A DNA stretch of 64,000 nt, from the NCBI GenBank assembly GCA_029204225.1, contig CM055103.1:22424663-22488662 (forward strand). The letters run 5' to 3'. This document shows positions 25,101-33,479 of this stretch, one piece after another. Source of the stretch: Diphasiastrum complanatum. Lineage: Eukaryota; Streptophyta; Lycopodiopsida; Lycopodiales; Lycopodiaceae. Each line of letters begins with the position of its first letter. The first letter of the stretch is position 1. A program made the position numbers and the translations under genes. The notes beneath the pieces are model-generated. The model was not told where the DNA came from. It worked only from the letters and a program-made list of their open reading frames with translations, and searched no databases.

Positions 25101-28100
25101 TGTTTCCACCTTTAGCTTCTGCAACAAATTAGCGTTAATAAAATTATGTGTGGAACCATCGTCAAATAAAACTGTTACGGCTTGGCCACCCACAACCCCC
25201 TTCATCCGAATGAGGTCATGAGGCCCAAAAATAGCCGTGTTAAAACAACAATGCTCACACACAGAACTACCAGCAAAGGAAGATCTACAGCTAGAGTTAC
25301 CTGGCGTCTTAAAAGATGTCCCTTTAGCTTTCCGTTTCTTTGGACATTCCTTTACGACATGACCTGGTTCCATGCAGTTGAAGCATAGATTGTCGTTTCT
25401 GGCTTTCATAAAGGTTTCCTGGTCCAAGGTAGATCTTTTCTTCGACTTACCTGAACCTGAAGCCCCATCCTTTGCCTTATCTTTCGATTTCTTTGGAAAG
25501 AAAGGCTTCTTACCCTTTACGTCGAGCAAGACACCAGTCTCAGGCTTGGCCATCATATGAGTATCATCGTAGATTCTAGCGAAGCGAATAGCATCCTCGA
25601 GGATAAGAGGCTGGTTCCTCCTAACCTCTAGCTGGTAGTCTCTTGGCAATCCAAGCATAAAATGCAACTTTACTAACACAGGATCTATTCTAGTTGCAAA
25701 ATGAGAACCTGAAACTCTTGTAAATACTGATCCAGGGGCCGGTTTCCCATATGGATTGTTGCATACTGATGGTAAAATTCAAAATCATCAAGAATAGGAA
25801 GGAAGACGCCTTAAAGGCCTTACAAAAATCCTCCCAATTCCTAGGAACTTCAGGCTTACCCCTTAAATCTTGCCACCAGGTTTACCTCGCAGGTACATGA
25901 CGGTGAGATTGATCTTGTTGTCTTCGGATGAATCGTGCATGGAAAAGTGCGAATTCCATTGATCCAGCCATTGCAAGACCGCCTCCGGGGTTCTATCTTT
26001 CTTTTCCCCAACAAAAGCTTCAGGAGTGAACAAGGGTTGATGCACTAATTGCCTTAGTTGCGTCAATTCCTTAAGCTCCTGCTGATCCCCACTGTGCTTT
26101 GCTTGCATATCAACAATCTGTTGCTGTAGATTGTTAATGGCCAGCAACAAGGCATCAGGGTCTAAGACAGAGGTAGATACCGTAACCTCTTTAACAGGGG
26201 ACATAGGTTGTGTGGTAGGAGTAGGCTCCATTTTTACAAAAAGAAGAGAGGTGAATTAAGAAAGAGATGATAGAAGAGAATCAAAAGCTACTCAAGGAAG
26301 GTAGATACAAGGCTACTCTTGCTGTCTCTTCACAAACCAAATGGTATTGTCCATGGCTGCCAAGAGGAATAAGAGAGAACAAAGAGAAGGATGCACCACC
26401 ACCTCCACCTCTTTTCACAAAAAACAGATGCATAGGAGAGGTATGCCTCCCTCTCCATGCTATCCTACTGCCTGCCAAGTGGCCTTACTTTGCCGCCTAG
26501 CCTCCACCTCAGCCTTCTGGCAATCTCTTAGCAACCTGCCAGGTGGCCTACGCCCCCCCCCCCTCTCTTTTTCTTGATTTTCTTCAGACTGTCCATCGCT
26601 GGAAAACAGGGACAGATCTGGAAAATACGTTATATATTTGTAGGGAGGGTCTCGATTTCACCAGCAAAGGATCGGAACTGAGAAACGCTGCCATTTGACA
26701 CCTGTCCGGGCTCAGACAATGCCACGTGGCAGTTTTTACAACACTTTTTTGAGGCCCATCGCTGGTCAGATAGCGATCAGTTCCTTTAAGTTTTTTTTAA
26801 CGCTGAGGAGAGCCCATCGCGACCAGATTTATGCTTGAATCTGAGCGAATCAATTGTAAGAAGGGCCGCCACCTGTCCTTTCCTGGACAGTGCCACGTGG
26901 CAGGTCCTCTTTGGGCCCCTAACTGTTTTTTTTAAACTTTTACTTCAATTTTTTGTAAAAAAAACAGCGGAAAGAAGAACACAAAAAGATGCATAAAAAA
27001 TGCGTTTTAACCCGTTTTGAAATCCGTCAGAAGCACCGAAGCTTACAAGCAAAACTCTACGGATCAACGCACCTGCTTTCAGCATGTGGTGGCTCTGATA
27101 CCATATGTTACAATCCCTACTTATTGCAAACCTCCAGGTGCCGGTTAATCACAAGAGACCGAACGATTCACGTTCCACCCCGCCGTAGGACCTAATCCGG
27201 GTATAGATTACAATAACTGTAGTCTCTAAGTATGTAAATAGTTCTAAGTACCTTATTTCCCCAACAACGATCCCTAAAGTTTTAATGATGGCAAATGTAT
27301 TGTAATGGGCTATGATGCCATCCTCCATTCTTTGAGTAGATATGGCATAATGAGTAGGTTTGGACCTAATGGGTTTGGCCCTTAAGTTTATTCTTGAATA
27401 ATGTCAACTCGATGCAGGCTCTACTTAGTAGGTTTGGCCCTTATGCCCTTATACTTTAGCGGCAGTTACTTGCCATTTCTGTTTAATGACACCAGGCGTA
27501 TTGTCTAAACCCAATGGGGATTGGCCTGTAAGATATTTTTGGTTGACATAGAAGGCATGCACTTGCCTCTATCATCTGTGAGTAACGACTCCTGGCTACT
27601 TTGGAAACTTTATGGCTACATTACCTTTTGAGCCACAATGGCGTCAAGTTTGCTCCCTGTAAAAACCTGGGTAATCTTCATGGTACGTTTCAGAGGGCTT
27701 TCTGGGGCAGAATTGCCCCACCTTCGTACTTGAGAACTCGTTGCAAGTGAAGGGCTTTCTGCCAGAAAGCCCATGGGCGGGCTTTCTAGGGGAAAGGGTT
27801 TTATGTGCATAAAGGCCATAGGCTTATTTCCATAAAAAGAAAATGACATCAGCTTTTATCACACCTGGTAAAGGCCTGGGTGATGGCCGTTCTGGGTTTT
27901 CAGATCCATAGCCTTGGGCCTACCATCTTCAGGGAGAGGTTCTCAAATCCTTAACGACCTGCACACAGCCCTTGTTGTACTCTATTGATTGAGTTGATCG
28001 CAATCCTCACATATACAGACAAATTTTGGATCATGCTTGACTTCAGCTAGATTTTATTCAGTTTCAGCATTGATCAAGCCTTCAAGTTTTTGAATTAGAC

Positions 28101-31100
28101 CTATAAAGAGGTCATTACTTATTGACCTTTTCAATTCTCTTCAACATTTCTTGTAAGAGGTATGTAGATTCTAAACAATGTGTGTGCAGTTGGCCGTGCT
28201 AGCCACTTATGTCAGGGATGAGCTGCTTGCGGTTTACTACTACATCCGGAGCCTTTCTGTTGAAAATCCTTTTGTGACAGCAAAAGAAAACCTTAGGCTT
28301 CTTTTTGAGAAGGTAAGCTTCAGATGAGTCCAGAATGAAATCATTGCATGTATATTCTCTCCATTTTGACTAATCAGTAAACAGTAGATTATAGCTGGCT
28401 TTTGCTATTATTTTCTACAGAACCAGCAGCGCTTTGAACAGTCTCCGGGTTTGACTGATCTACTTGGTAAAGCTGAACGTTTCTCAGGAAACAATTCGGG
28501 CTGTGTGCAATGGGCAGACATCAACTTGCCAGAGATTATCCAAGGGCAACAAACAAACAGTGAACTTGTGCAGCTTCTTGGGGGCATTGATGAGCTACAG
28601 AAACAATTTCAGCACTGTTATGTGAGGCTGATTGGAATAGTGTTTACTCAGACCAGGTATTACGATTTTTCCTCTGATTTTAAGTTTGTGTAGGGTCATA
28701 GACTATTGTGCAACTTGGAAGGTCATCCTTGAACACCTAAAATAAGAGACATCTCAAAATTTTTTGGTCTTTGGATTTCTGTAAAGCTAGTAAAGTAGGG
28801 GCTTTCAAATGCGGTGCTTGAGATGACGAGTTAAAAATTCATTGCTTATGAGTGGAACCAGGTCTAAAATTTTGCGACACTGCAAAGATTGAATGATATT
28901 CAGTTCAACTAATTGGGTTGAAGTGGGCCCCAATCCTTCAACAGCTTAATTTTCAAACTGAAGGGATCATTCAGCTTGCGAGGAAACCTGTATACCATGC
29001 CAAGACAAAACACATTGAAGTTGACCAGCACTTCATACGGGAGAAAGTGCACAACAGGAAATTCAGCTTGAGTTATGTGGCATCGAAGATCAGACTGCAA
29101 ACATCTTTACTAAGTGGCTTAGCAAAGAGAAATTAAATACTCTGTAGGTGTTACATTAAACAAAATAGCCATTGAGAGGGGGGTGTGTTGAAATATAATG
29201 CCTATTTTTACTCTTGGTGGCTCTAGGCAGTTACGTGGTTTATGCAATTGTCGTGGGGGCAATTTAATCATAAATACACTGGATCCTTTTTTGGAAGTTA
29301 AAATAAGTAAGTGCAAGTTGGGTCCAAGTGGCCAAGTGTGCATGGCATATGGCATAAGATTGAAGTTGTTAATGAACCCTCATTACCCTTAAGGAGGCCC
29401 ACACCCTCCTTTCTCTATCAATCAAGCATTTTGAGTTCCTAACTTTGGTTTCTTGTGGTGCTTAAGCTTTCCTTATATTGTTGATGCTTCCATAGCTAGT
29501 TTCCTTCAAGCTTTCATTTGTTGCGTCTGTTATCAAGGTCTAGCTCGAGTACCATCGACCCTTGGTAAGAAAATTGTGCCAAGCGGGCAAGAAACCGGGA
29601 TATTGATGACAAATTGCTGACAAGTGTCGATCCATCCATCGCTCAATATCGAGCATCAGTAAATTGTCAGGAGTTGAATAGAATAAAGCATTTTCACATG
29701 TGACTTGTAGTTGAAGCACTCTTCTGAGTTCTGTCCTCTCTAAGGATTTAGGCTCGTTTTCTACAGTGGACATTTGGAAATACACTAGAGAAAATTATCA
29801 TCATTTGTTTAAAATCTGAGCTCTGATGGCTGTTTGCAGTCTCTCAATGGTCAATCCAATATCTCAAATGATTTGAAAATTAAATCCTTGGATCTGTCAA
29901 AAATTGCAAGAGAGAATGACTAAGAGGTTACATGGCAAAAAGATTTATTGGCTTGCTTTAATATCTAGTCTAATCTTGGGTTATCCAGCGAGGAGGTTTG
30001 TGAAGCTGCTAATAGCTTGTTTCTAACCTCAAAACTTTTTGCACTCTAATTCCCATCATGATCTGAATACAAATTTAAATCTACATTGTTTGCAAGAATT
30101 ATCTCTACATCATAGCTAGTTTTCAGATCTGATCTATAGAGGAGAATGTAAGAGACCTTGATTAATACAAGCTCTCCGTGATGTTTGCAGCTTTGACGAA
30201 GTGCATAAGCTTCTTCTGGTAGCTCTCTGCCTGTTGCAACAGTTGCTTTCGCAGAGTGCGATTGGTGGTTATGCAGGCATTCGAAAAGATAGTCTGGCTT
30301 CATCTGAATTGGTCCCACTCAGAGAGCTAGATATTCTGCGCATGATTGCGGTACTAATTTTCTCTATACATCATGCACACATAGGTGTTGGACATGGTCT
30401 TGCTTCCTCAAGTGACTTAGTCCAAATGTCTGATCCTTTGAACTATGCTTTGCGCATTTCTTTGAATTTTGTCTCTTTTTTGTGCCTCTTGAGATCTTAT
30501 ACTGAATCTACCCTGCATTCAGTCCTTCCCGCCATTACAGTTTTTCTTGTTTGGTTTGCAAGCCAACGGGACCTATTGTTGAGGATCAGAGCTGATAAGT
30601 ATCTTCAGGAAGTTGTTTCAGTCCTTTTACAGCAAGCCGACAAAAGCATAACTATTCTTACAGACCTGAAATATAATACTGAACAAACTAATGAGGTCTC
30701 ACAAATGAAAGTTGGAGCTGAAAAGGCTGAAATTGGTGTACCTGACCACCTTACCCTTCCCTTGTGGGAAGATCAGGAGCTGCACGGATTCTCACCTCTT
30801 CATTTTGTCCATAACAAGCTAACCTTCTCAAATGAGATGTTACCTGTAGAACTGAACGAAGCAAAGGCTTTTGCCATTCGTTTTCTCAGGTTGGGATCTG
30901 CTTTGAAAGAAATTAAAGACAATTTAATTGGAAAGCCATCACATAATTCAGATGCTGTGATGAATGCTACCTTGCCAGAAATTAATGCTGAGCTGATTCC
31001 TGGAGTATCAAGAGTTGCTGCTGTGTCACCAAATGAAGCTTTGTCTTTGGAGGAGTGGGCCAAGCAAGGTGTGAACTGTTTACTTCCCATTGTAGAAAAT

Positions 31101-32021
31101 CAAGCAAATGCCCCAGGGTCTGGATGCACTTCTGCCAAAGTGTATACACCACCCGAGGAAAGGACTGCTGCCTGTACCGATATGATTTTGGGTCAAAAAC
31201 GGAGCCTATCTTGGCTTGCTAGTAACTCCATCTCACCTCCTAAATCGAAAAGGCTCTGCTCGTTCATGCGACATCCTAGTCTAAGCACTTGTGCAACTCT
31301 TCCAGATAAGCTATCATGTAAATCTCCGTTGCCTCCATTACCACCATCTTTGTTGACGGAGATACGCTCCTCAGCTAGTAGATCCTTTCAGGAGCAATAC
31401 ATTGTCAAGGAGATTCTGCAAGAGAACGTCTATGAGCAAGCTGAGGACTATCTGAGAAAGGAAATCTGCTCTGTGCACAGGCATCAAATAACAACTGGTT
31501 TAAAAAATGCTGAAAGTGGCTCTAAGGGGGGTGTGCAGGGTGCATTTTTAGCTGTTTCTGGCACCCATGGGAATAGCATGTCCCTTTCAATGGTGACTGC
31601 AGAGCAAACAACTGAACTGGTTCACTCAAACCAGCTTAGTAGCTCTGTGGACAGAGAGGAAGCTCGACATCTTCCAACATGTAAAAGAACTCCTGATGGT
31701 AGAAACCATGTGTCGGAAATCCTTGAAAAAGTTCCTCAAGACCTTAATTGGCTAGATACCTATACCCATGTCAAACCAGCTTCTGTTAGCTGTATTTTAA
31801 GGGCAAGTAATCTGGATCTTTGCAGTTCTGAGCTTGACAGTTTGTCAACTAGACACACAATTGAAATGGCAAAATTCTGGTCTATCAGAACGCCCTTCCA
31901 TACCCAGCCCCTTTCCACCCAAAATCCTTTTGTAACGATGCAAAATAACAAAATCAGTTCAAACCTGCACCTACCAAGGCACGTCTCTACAAGCATTGGT
32001 TCCTTTGTGCGCCTCTGGTAG
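10111..32021 (+). CDS. SMG7: SMG7-like nonsense-mediated mRNA decay factor (five coding exons)
   Basis: SMG7 proteins bind phosphorylated UPF1 through an N-terminal 14-3-3-like/TPR (EST1) domain and promote decay of nonsense mRNAs. In plants they are also needed for meiotic exit. Proposed exons are 10111-10191, 11143-11760, 28190-28312, 28421-28656 and 30191-32021. They join with phases 0, 0, 0 and 2 at GT..AG borders into 962 codons. Family hallmarks run in order: [11 protein letters not shown] and [14 protein letters not shown] (exon 2), [12 protein letters not shown] at about residue 190 holding the conserved phosphate-contacting arginine, [10 protein letters not shown] joined to [11 protein letters not shown] across intron 2, GIVFTQT joined to S-FDEV across intron 4, and NWLDTY near residue 872, matching the C-terminal SWLDGY motif of plant SMG7. 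There is no PIN domain, which argues against SMG6. Exon 1 and the exact 3' end are the weakest parts. Confidence 0.85.
10192..11142 (+). other. SMG7-like intron 1
   Basis: A 951-bp AT-rich interval bounded by GTAGAT and TGCATTTCAG. It contains only short unsupported ORFs and no recognised mobile element. Confidence 0.55.
11143..11760 (+). CDS. SMG7: SMG7-like exon 2 (EST1 N-terminal domain)
   Basis: This exon has 206 codons in phase 0 from the acceptor TTTCAG/ATCCTC to the donor AACCAG/GTATAC. It carries most of the 14-3-3-like helical domain. Family motifs are [34 protein letters not shown] and [15 protein letters not shown], plus a tetratricopeptide-like [18 protein letters not shown] at its end. 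The frame stays open past the donor and adds 19 residues before a TAA (11818-11820), so intron retention would give a truncated N-terminal protein. Confidence 0.93.
12146..12358. mobile_element. MITE-like inverted-repeat element in intron 2
   Basis: CAAGTGACCTAGCCAGGCAAAGGGA (first 20 and last 5 bases of the arm, 12163-12187) is answered at 12312-12336 by a near-perfect reverse complement differing at about 4 positions. Weaker complementarity extends outward through CCAAGG. There is no coding capacity. Size and structure fit a short non-autonomous DNA element, but no target-site duplication was established. Confidence 0.45.
12535..12707 (-). repeat. Gypsy 1 LTR remnant, left copy
   Basis: Closely matches 19615-19795, sharing AACAAGGARACAATAGGGAATCGGATGGTGGATAAA in two adjoining blocks and the later GAGAGAGGAATCACACC block. 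It abuts truncated integrase sequence, which suggests loss of the intervening 3' end. Confidence 0.7.
12682..13579 (-). pseudogene. Gypsy 1 integrase fragments
   Basis: 13317-13579 encodes the start of the zinc-binding domain with [10 protein letters not shown]. 12682-13184 encodes [21 protein letters not shown] followed by the catalytic core, with DFVVGL (first Asp) and [12 protein letters not shown] (second Asp). The glutamate region is absent. An AT-rich insertion near 13200-13330 and frame changes separate the two parts. Confidence 0.8.
13946..14900 (-). pseudogene. Gypsy 1 reverse transcriptase and RNase H fragments
   Basis: 14655-14864 encodes [25 protein letters not shown] and [11 protein letters not shown]. 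14408-14632 encodes the catalytic [17 protein letters not shown] and [12 protein letters not shown]. 13946-14164 encodes the RNase H start with [18 protein letters not shown]. Frame changes and a gap between 14632 and 14655 remove the [12 protein letters not shown] segment, so the enzyme is dead although the FLDD motif is intact. Confidence 0.85.
15154..18636 (-). repeat. 1159-bp segment of gypsy 1 in three tandem copies
   Basis: Copies run 15154-16312, 16313-17471 and 17472 to about 18636. The junction motif ACTTTGGATTTATTTTTTCC at 16309 and 17468 recurs with a period of exactly 1159 bp. The copies are nearly identical, with scattered substitutions such as T/G in CTTTCGTGCCA[T/G]GTC and small indels. 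Each contains the same end of gag, the zinc-knuckle region and the spacer to protease. The outer edges show where the joints came from: GGATTTATT on the protease side (15154) and ACTTTGG-TGAAG on the gag side (18631). Confidence 0.95.
15536..18770 (-). pseudogene. Gypsy 1 gag, fragmented by the triplication
   Basis: The most complete gag start is 18396-18770 ([11 protein letters not shown].., then a coiled [13 protein letters not shown].. and [13 protein letters not shown] segment). The retrotransposon gag region and a [14 protein letters not shown] knuckle, with the last Cys replaced by Phe, follow in 17948-18184. Shorter copies of both parts recur at 16695-17018 with 17233-17445 and at 15536-15859 with 16074-16286. 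None joins to a single open frame. Confidence 0.8.
19119..19180. repeat. (AG)n microsatellite
   Basis: A pure AG run of about 60 bp between the gag start and right LTR remnant of gypsy 1. Confidence 0.97.
19615..19795 (-). repeat. Gypsy 1 LTR remnant, right copy
   Basis: Direct repeat of 12535-12707 (see that entry). It differs by a small insertion after GGTGGATAAACC and scattered substitutions, which implies an old insertion. Confidence 0.7.
19800..21352. other. Intron 2 interval without recognised genes
   Basis: About 1.5 kb between the two gypsy elements. Small open frames at 19998-20300 and 20385-20648 show no recognised domain. Near 20820-20960 the sequence is a low-complexity mix of TTGAGTCTTGA-like words. 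Confidence 0.5.
21353..21780 (-). repeat. Gypsy 2 left (3') LTR
   Basis: The first 90 bp match 27106-27199 with about 5 differences. The inner end is placed at CCCA (21780) before a polypyrimidine tract CCCTCTTCCTT (21789-21799), the reverse complement of a polypurine tract. The inner end is less certain than the outer end. Confidence 0.7.
21814..22480 (-). pseudogene. Gypsy 2 integrase C-terminus with chromodomain
   Basis: The frame 21814-22386 continues upstream to about 22445 ([16 protein letters not shown], an integrase signature). It then shows the [20 protein letters not shown] and [13 protein letters not shown] blocks and a terminal chromodomain ([17 protein letters not shown]). Chromodomains guide integration of this clade to particular chromatin. 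The reading frame here is intact, but the catalytic core upstream is gone. Confidence 0.92.
22481..22795 (-). mobile_element. Copia-leader-like insertion in gypsy 2
   Basis: Read on the minus strand, the segment has GGATCAAATCAGATTGG..CAGACCTG..GTACGGAATTCTGG..CACACGTGTGA. The same order of words occurs in the copia leader at 37975-38045 on the plus strand. It separates RNase H from the integrase tail, where the integrase core should be. The exact ends were not determined. Confidence 0.5.
22800..23488 (-). pseudogene. Gypsy 2 RT C-terminal half and RNase H
   Basis: 23001-23378 plus the adjacent frame encodes [30 protein letters not shown] and [16 protein letters not shown] (RT thumb/connection). 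The RNase H catalytic aspartate region and the [14 protein letters not shown]-like block lie at 22840-23030 in shifted frames. It starts abruptly just after the missing YxDD motif. Confidence 0.85.
23490..24120 (-). mobile_element. Foreign chromovirus 3' end spliced into gypsy 2 RT
   Basis: Minus strand, in order: an integrase tail ([15 protein letters not shown] from about 24120), a chromodomain (23836-24030, [20 protein letters not shown]), a stop, and a polypurine tract (reverse of CTCCCTCCCCCTT at 23825-23837). An LTR follows, starting TGTTACGAGCATG at 23824 and running to about 23490. It does not match the LTRs of gypsy 2, so it comes from another family. The junction at 24120 joins RT ..TFQQM directly to integrase sequence. 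Confidence 0.85.
24121..24698 (-). pseudogene. Gypsy 2 RT N-terminal half
   Basis: Encodes the RT start: [51 protein letters not shown] and [15 protein letters not shown]. It is then cut by the foreign fragment before the catalytic YxDD. The frame is the same as the gag-protease frame upstream. Confidence 0.92.
24771..26231 (-). pseudogene. Gypsy 2 gag and protease
   Basis: Gag starts at 26231 ([12 protein letters not shown]..). It has a coiled segment ([16 protein letters not shown]) and the [20 protein letters not shown] block, then a break near 25863-25680 where the frame is interrupted. 24771-25679 continues in the same frame with a zinc knuckle ([16 protein letters not shown]2CX4HX4C intact) and an aspartic protease core altered to FDDGSTHNF (canonical DTGS/DSGS). 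The change next to the catalytic Asp would probably impair the protease. Confidence 0.88.
27091..27103 (-). other. Gypsy 2 primer-binding site
   Basis: GGCTCTGATACCA on the plus strand, i.e. TGGTATCAGAGCC on the element's sense strand, two bases from the LTR end. It is complementary to the 3' end of plant initiator-Met tRNA, the usual primer. Confidence 0.9.
27106..27199 (-). repeat. Gypsy 2 right (5') LTR, truncated
   Basis: Matches the outer 94 bp of the left LTR up to CCGTAGGACCTAATCCGGGT and then stops. Most of this LTR has been deleted, so no target duplication can be read. Confidence 0.85.
27200..28189. other. End of intron 2
   Basis: No coding sequence recognised. A 21-bp palindrome GGGCTTTCTG-C-CAGAAAGCCC near 27752 and neighbouring GGGCTTTCT words give strong local hairpin potential. 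The stretch ends in a pyrimidine-poor but usable acceptor (TGTGTGCAG). Confidence 0.5.
28190..28312 (+). CDS. SMG7: SMG7-like exon 3 (41 codons)
   Basis: The reading frame begins [20 protein letters not shown] and continues [19 protein letters not shown] up to the donor AAG/GTAAGC. This corresponds to the plant SMG7 block with SYSRDEFVTTYRYFRSLAVE. It follows exon 2 without loss of a codon despite the 16.4-kb intron. Confidence 0.93.
28421..28656 (+). CDS. SMG7: SMG7-like exon 4
   Basis: Acceptor TTTCTACAG/AACCAG and donor ACCAG/GTATTA. It encodes [10 protein letters not shown].. through a variable linker to LIGIVFTQT, and ends in phase 2. The linker (about 55 residues) is less conserved than the flanks, as in other SMG7 proteins. 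Confidence 0.9.
28918..29185 (+). pseudogene. Copia RNase H tail in intron 4
   Basis: Encodes the conserved copia C-terminus: [20 protein letters not shown], then FIREKV. The [11 protein letters not shown]-like end is reached only after a frame change near 29090. A polypurine tract GAGAGGGGGG (29174-29183) precedes the LTR. Only the last about 70 codons of the polyprotein are present. Confidence 0.9.
29186..29530 (+). mobile_element. Copia 3' LTR remnant in intron 4
   Basis: Begins TGTTGAAATATAATG right after the polypurine tract, a common copia LTR start. The 3' limit is approximate because no second copy exists in the window for comparison. Confidence 0.6.
30191..32021 (+). CDS. SMG7: SMG7-like exon 5 (C-terminal 609 codons)
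   Basis: Starts with [13 protein letters not shown] (phase 2 join) and carries the rest of the EST1 helical domain. [18 protein letters not shown] matches the VRVVTMLIFSVHNS block of plant SMG7, and [15 protein letters not shown] matches LALWEDYELRGFLPL. A long low-complexity Ser/Pro-rich tail follows, with NWLDTY near the end and LSTQNPF close to the stop. The stop TAG (32019-32021) lies inside GGTAGGG, which could also be read as a splice donor, so a further 3' exon is not excluded. Confidence 0.9.
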
Positions 32022-32045
32022 GGAAGCCATAATTGTGCACCCGCC

Positions 32046-32046
32046 C

Positions 32047-32118
<72 letters not shown>

Positions 32119-32122
32119 TGTG
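32046..32122. repeat. Poly-C / CT / GT compound microsatellite
   Basis: About 33 C residues, then about 11 CT units, then about 11 GT units, 25 bp after the SMG7 stop codon. Minus-strand ORFs through it are artefacts. If transcribed, it would lie in the 3' UTR. Confidence 0.95.
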
Positions 32123-33050
32123 CACACTTTCCTATTGTGTAATTCTTTAAGATCGCAGTGGTTAAATATCATGTTTGTTGCCCCAATCTTTTGATCTTGA
32201 TTAAAAGATAGATTAGTTTTCCTTGCATATGGCGTGGAAATAGAATATTCACTTGAAACAAATTGGAGAATGTTTGTGATATTGTTTTAAACTTGGTTGC
32301 CCAAATTTTGTTCTTCTCATCACCACGTCCAAAATTTAAGCATCTAGCTAGGTTTGTTAATGCTAAATGCACTAAGATTTTCATCTAGAAAAACCAATAA
32401 ATTTGTTGATTCTGGTCTTCTAGATGATTGTCTTCAGCAACTTGCTAATTGTGATAATTTTATCACTCGCTTGGGAACCTTTTCGATGAAGGTCTTGCGT
32501 AAGTAATGAGGATTCTTCAATATCCCAAACATCAATTTTCAAAGCAACACTTTGATCATAAGGATGATGTTGGACAAAAAGTTGAGATATTTGTTGAATG
32601 CTTGGTAGATTTATTGTTCACCATGTCACATATGTCACTAAGTTAATTTTCAAACCGCTTCTTCATACGGTGCTTGAGGTTGGCTGCTAGTTAGATTTTC
32701 TTCTATCTTTTTTGGAACTAATTCTGGTTGTCTATCTTTCCAAATAGATGCTAAAAGCTCATTCTTGATTGGTTCTATAAAGATCTATCACAGGGTTTTT
32801 AGGGAAAGGCAAAGAAAACTTGTTTGTAGATGAGGCAGCTTTGTGTGGGTTGCTAGCAAGCTCTATGAGCTTTTGGTATGAATGAGGGATGACTGCTTCA
32901 AAGCAAATTGGTTTTGTTAGAAGTGTTTTATATGCTACTTGCCACTTTTTTAAAAATAATTATTGTATTTCAATTACTGTTGTACTATGATCTTATCATT
33001 ACTAGACTATAAGGCTTTTTGGTATTATCAGCTTATGGGATCACAAAGAA
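32123..33050. other. SMG7 downstream sequence
   Basis: AT-rich sequence with no recognised gene. An AATAAA at 32396-32401 is a weak candidate polyadenylation signal for SMG7. Words around 32450-32510 resemble 34530-34610, so a diverged dispersed repeat is present. Confidence 0.4.
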
Positions 33051-33420
33051 TTGACGTTGGGGGGGGGTAAGAGGGGGGGAGTGAGGTACAATCCCCCCCC
33101 CCCCCCCCGGGCTCTCTCCCTTGGCCCGCTGGCTGCACGGCCCCCGCTTGCAAACCTGCCCACTTCGAGTTGTTGGCTCGGGTGGGTGCGCCGGGACACT
33201 GCGATGGCACCTCCCTCCAATGTCCGGACAGCTGGGAGGGGTTTTTTTTTTTTTTAAAGTGTTGACCTTTGGGCCCTGCGCCTCTAAACTGGCCAGCGGC
33301 CCGGAGTGTGAGGGAGGTTTGTGAGCGGGGGCCGTGCAGCCAGCGGGCCAAGAGAGAGAGGAGGGGGGGGGGGGGGGGGGGAGGGATTGTACCCCACTCC
33401 CCCTTTCCTCCCCTTTTTTA
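33051..33420. mobile_element. GC-rich fold-back (inverted-repeat) element
   Basis: The left arm (about 33065-33165) reads GGGGAGTGAGGTACAATCCC, poly-C, GGGCTCTCTC, then CTTGGCCCGCTGGCTGCACG and GCCCCCGCTTGCAAACCT. The right arm (about 33310-33405) is its reverse complement with minor changes, including poly-G for poly-C. The loop of about 145 bp is GC-rich. There is no coding evidence and no terminal duplication was confirmed. Confidence 0.75.
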
Positions 33421-33435
33421 AATTTTTTTTTTTTT

Positions 33436-33474
33436 CAATATGGGGGCCCAAGGCAATATTGGGCCCCATTTTTC
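33436..33474. repeat. Short hairpin beside the fold-back element
   Basis: AATATGGGGGCCCA..AGGCAATAT..TGGGCCCCATTTT is a short imperfect inverted repeat next to a poly-T run. Confidence 0.6.
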
Positions 33475-33479
33475 GGCAT

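Larger units (their letters stand above)
21353..27199 (-). mobile_element. Ty3/gypsy element 2 (chromovirus), chimeric, antisense in intron 2
   Basis: The left LTR begins TGTTACAATCCCTACTTA at 21353. The same start recurs at 27106 beside a PBS (GGCTCTGATACCA at 27091-27103, the complement of initiator-Met tRNA primer TGGTATCAGAGCC). Gag-protease-RT are in one minus-strand frame from 26231 to 24096. The RT core is replaced by a 630-bp foreign fragment (23490-24120). RT end and RNase H follow, then a foreign copia-leader-like segment, then the integrase tail with a chromodomain. The right LTR is cut to 94 bp. Confidence 0.85.
11761..28189 (+). other. SMG7-like intron 2 (16,429 bp, retrotransposon-filled)
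   Basis: Bounded by GTATAC and TGTGTGCAG. The protein similarity on both sides is contiguous (..GNPHNQ then [11 protein letters not shown]..), as in plant homologues (GNPHHQLAIVASYSRDE), so the whole interval is intron. It contains a fold-back MITE-like element and two antisense gypsy elements. The remaining 11821-12140, 19800-21352 and 27200-28189 show no recognised genes. Confidence 0.9.
28657..30190 (+). other. SMG7-like intron 4
   Basis: A 1534-bp intron bounded by GTATTA and GTTTGCAG. It contains a sense-oriented copia 3' remnant (28918 to about 29530). The rest shows no recognised feature. Confidence 0.85.

Noticed and set aside
30800-31090. Minus-strand ORF antisense to SMG7
   Set aside because: The plus strand here encodes conserved SMG7 sequence; the antisense frame has no similarity of its own.
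31760-32172. Minus-strand ORFs with THTHTH-RERERE-GGGGG
   Set aside because: They read the GT/CT/poly-C tract and the antisense of SMG7 exon 5.
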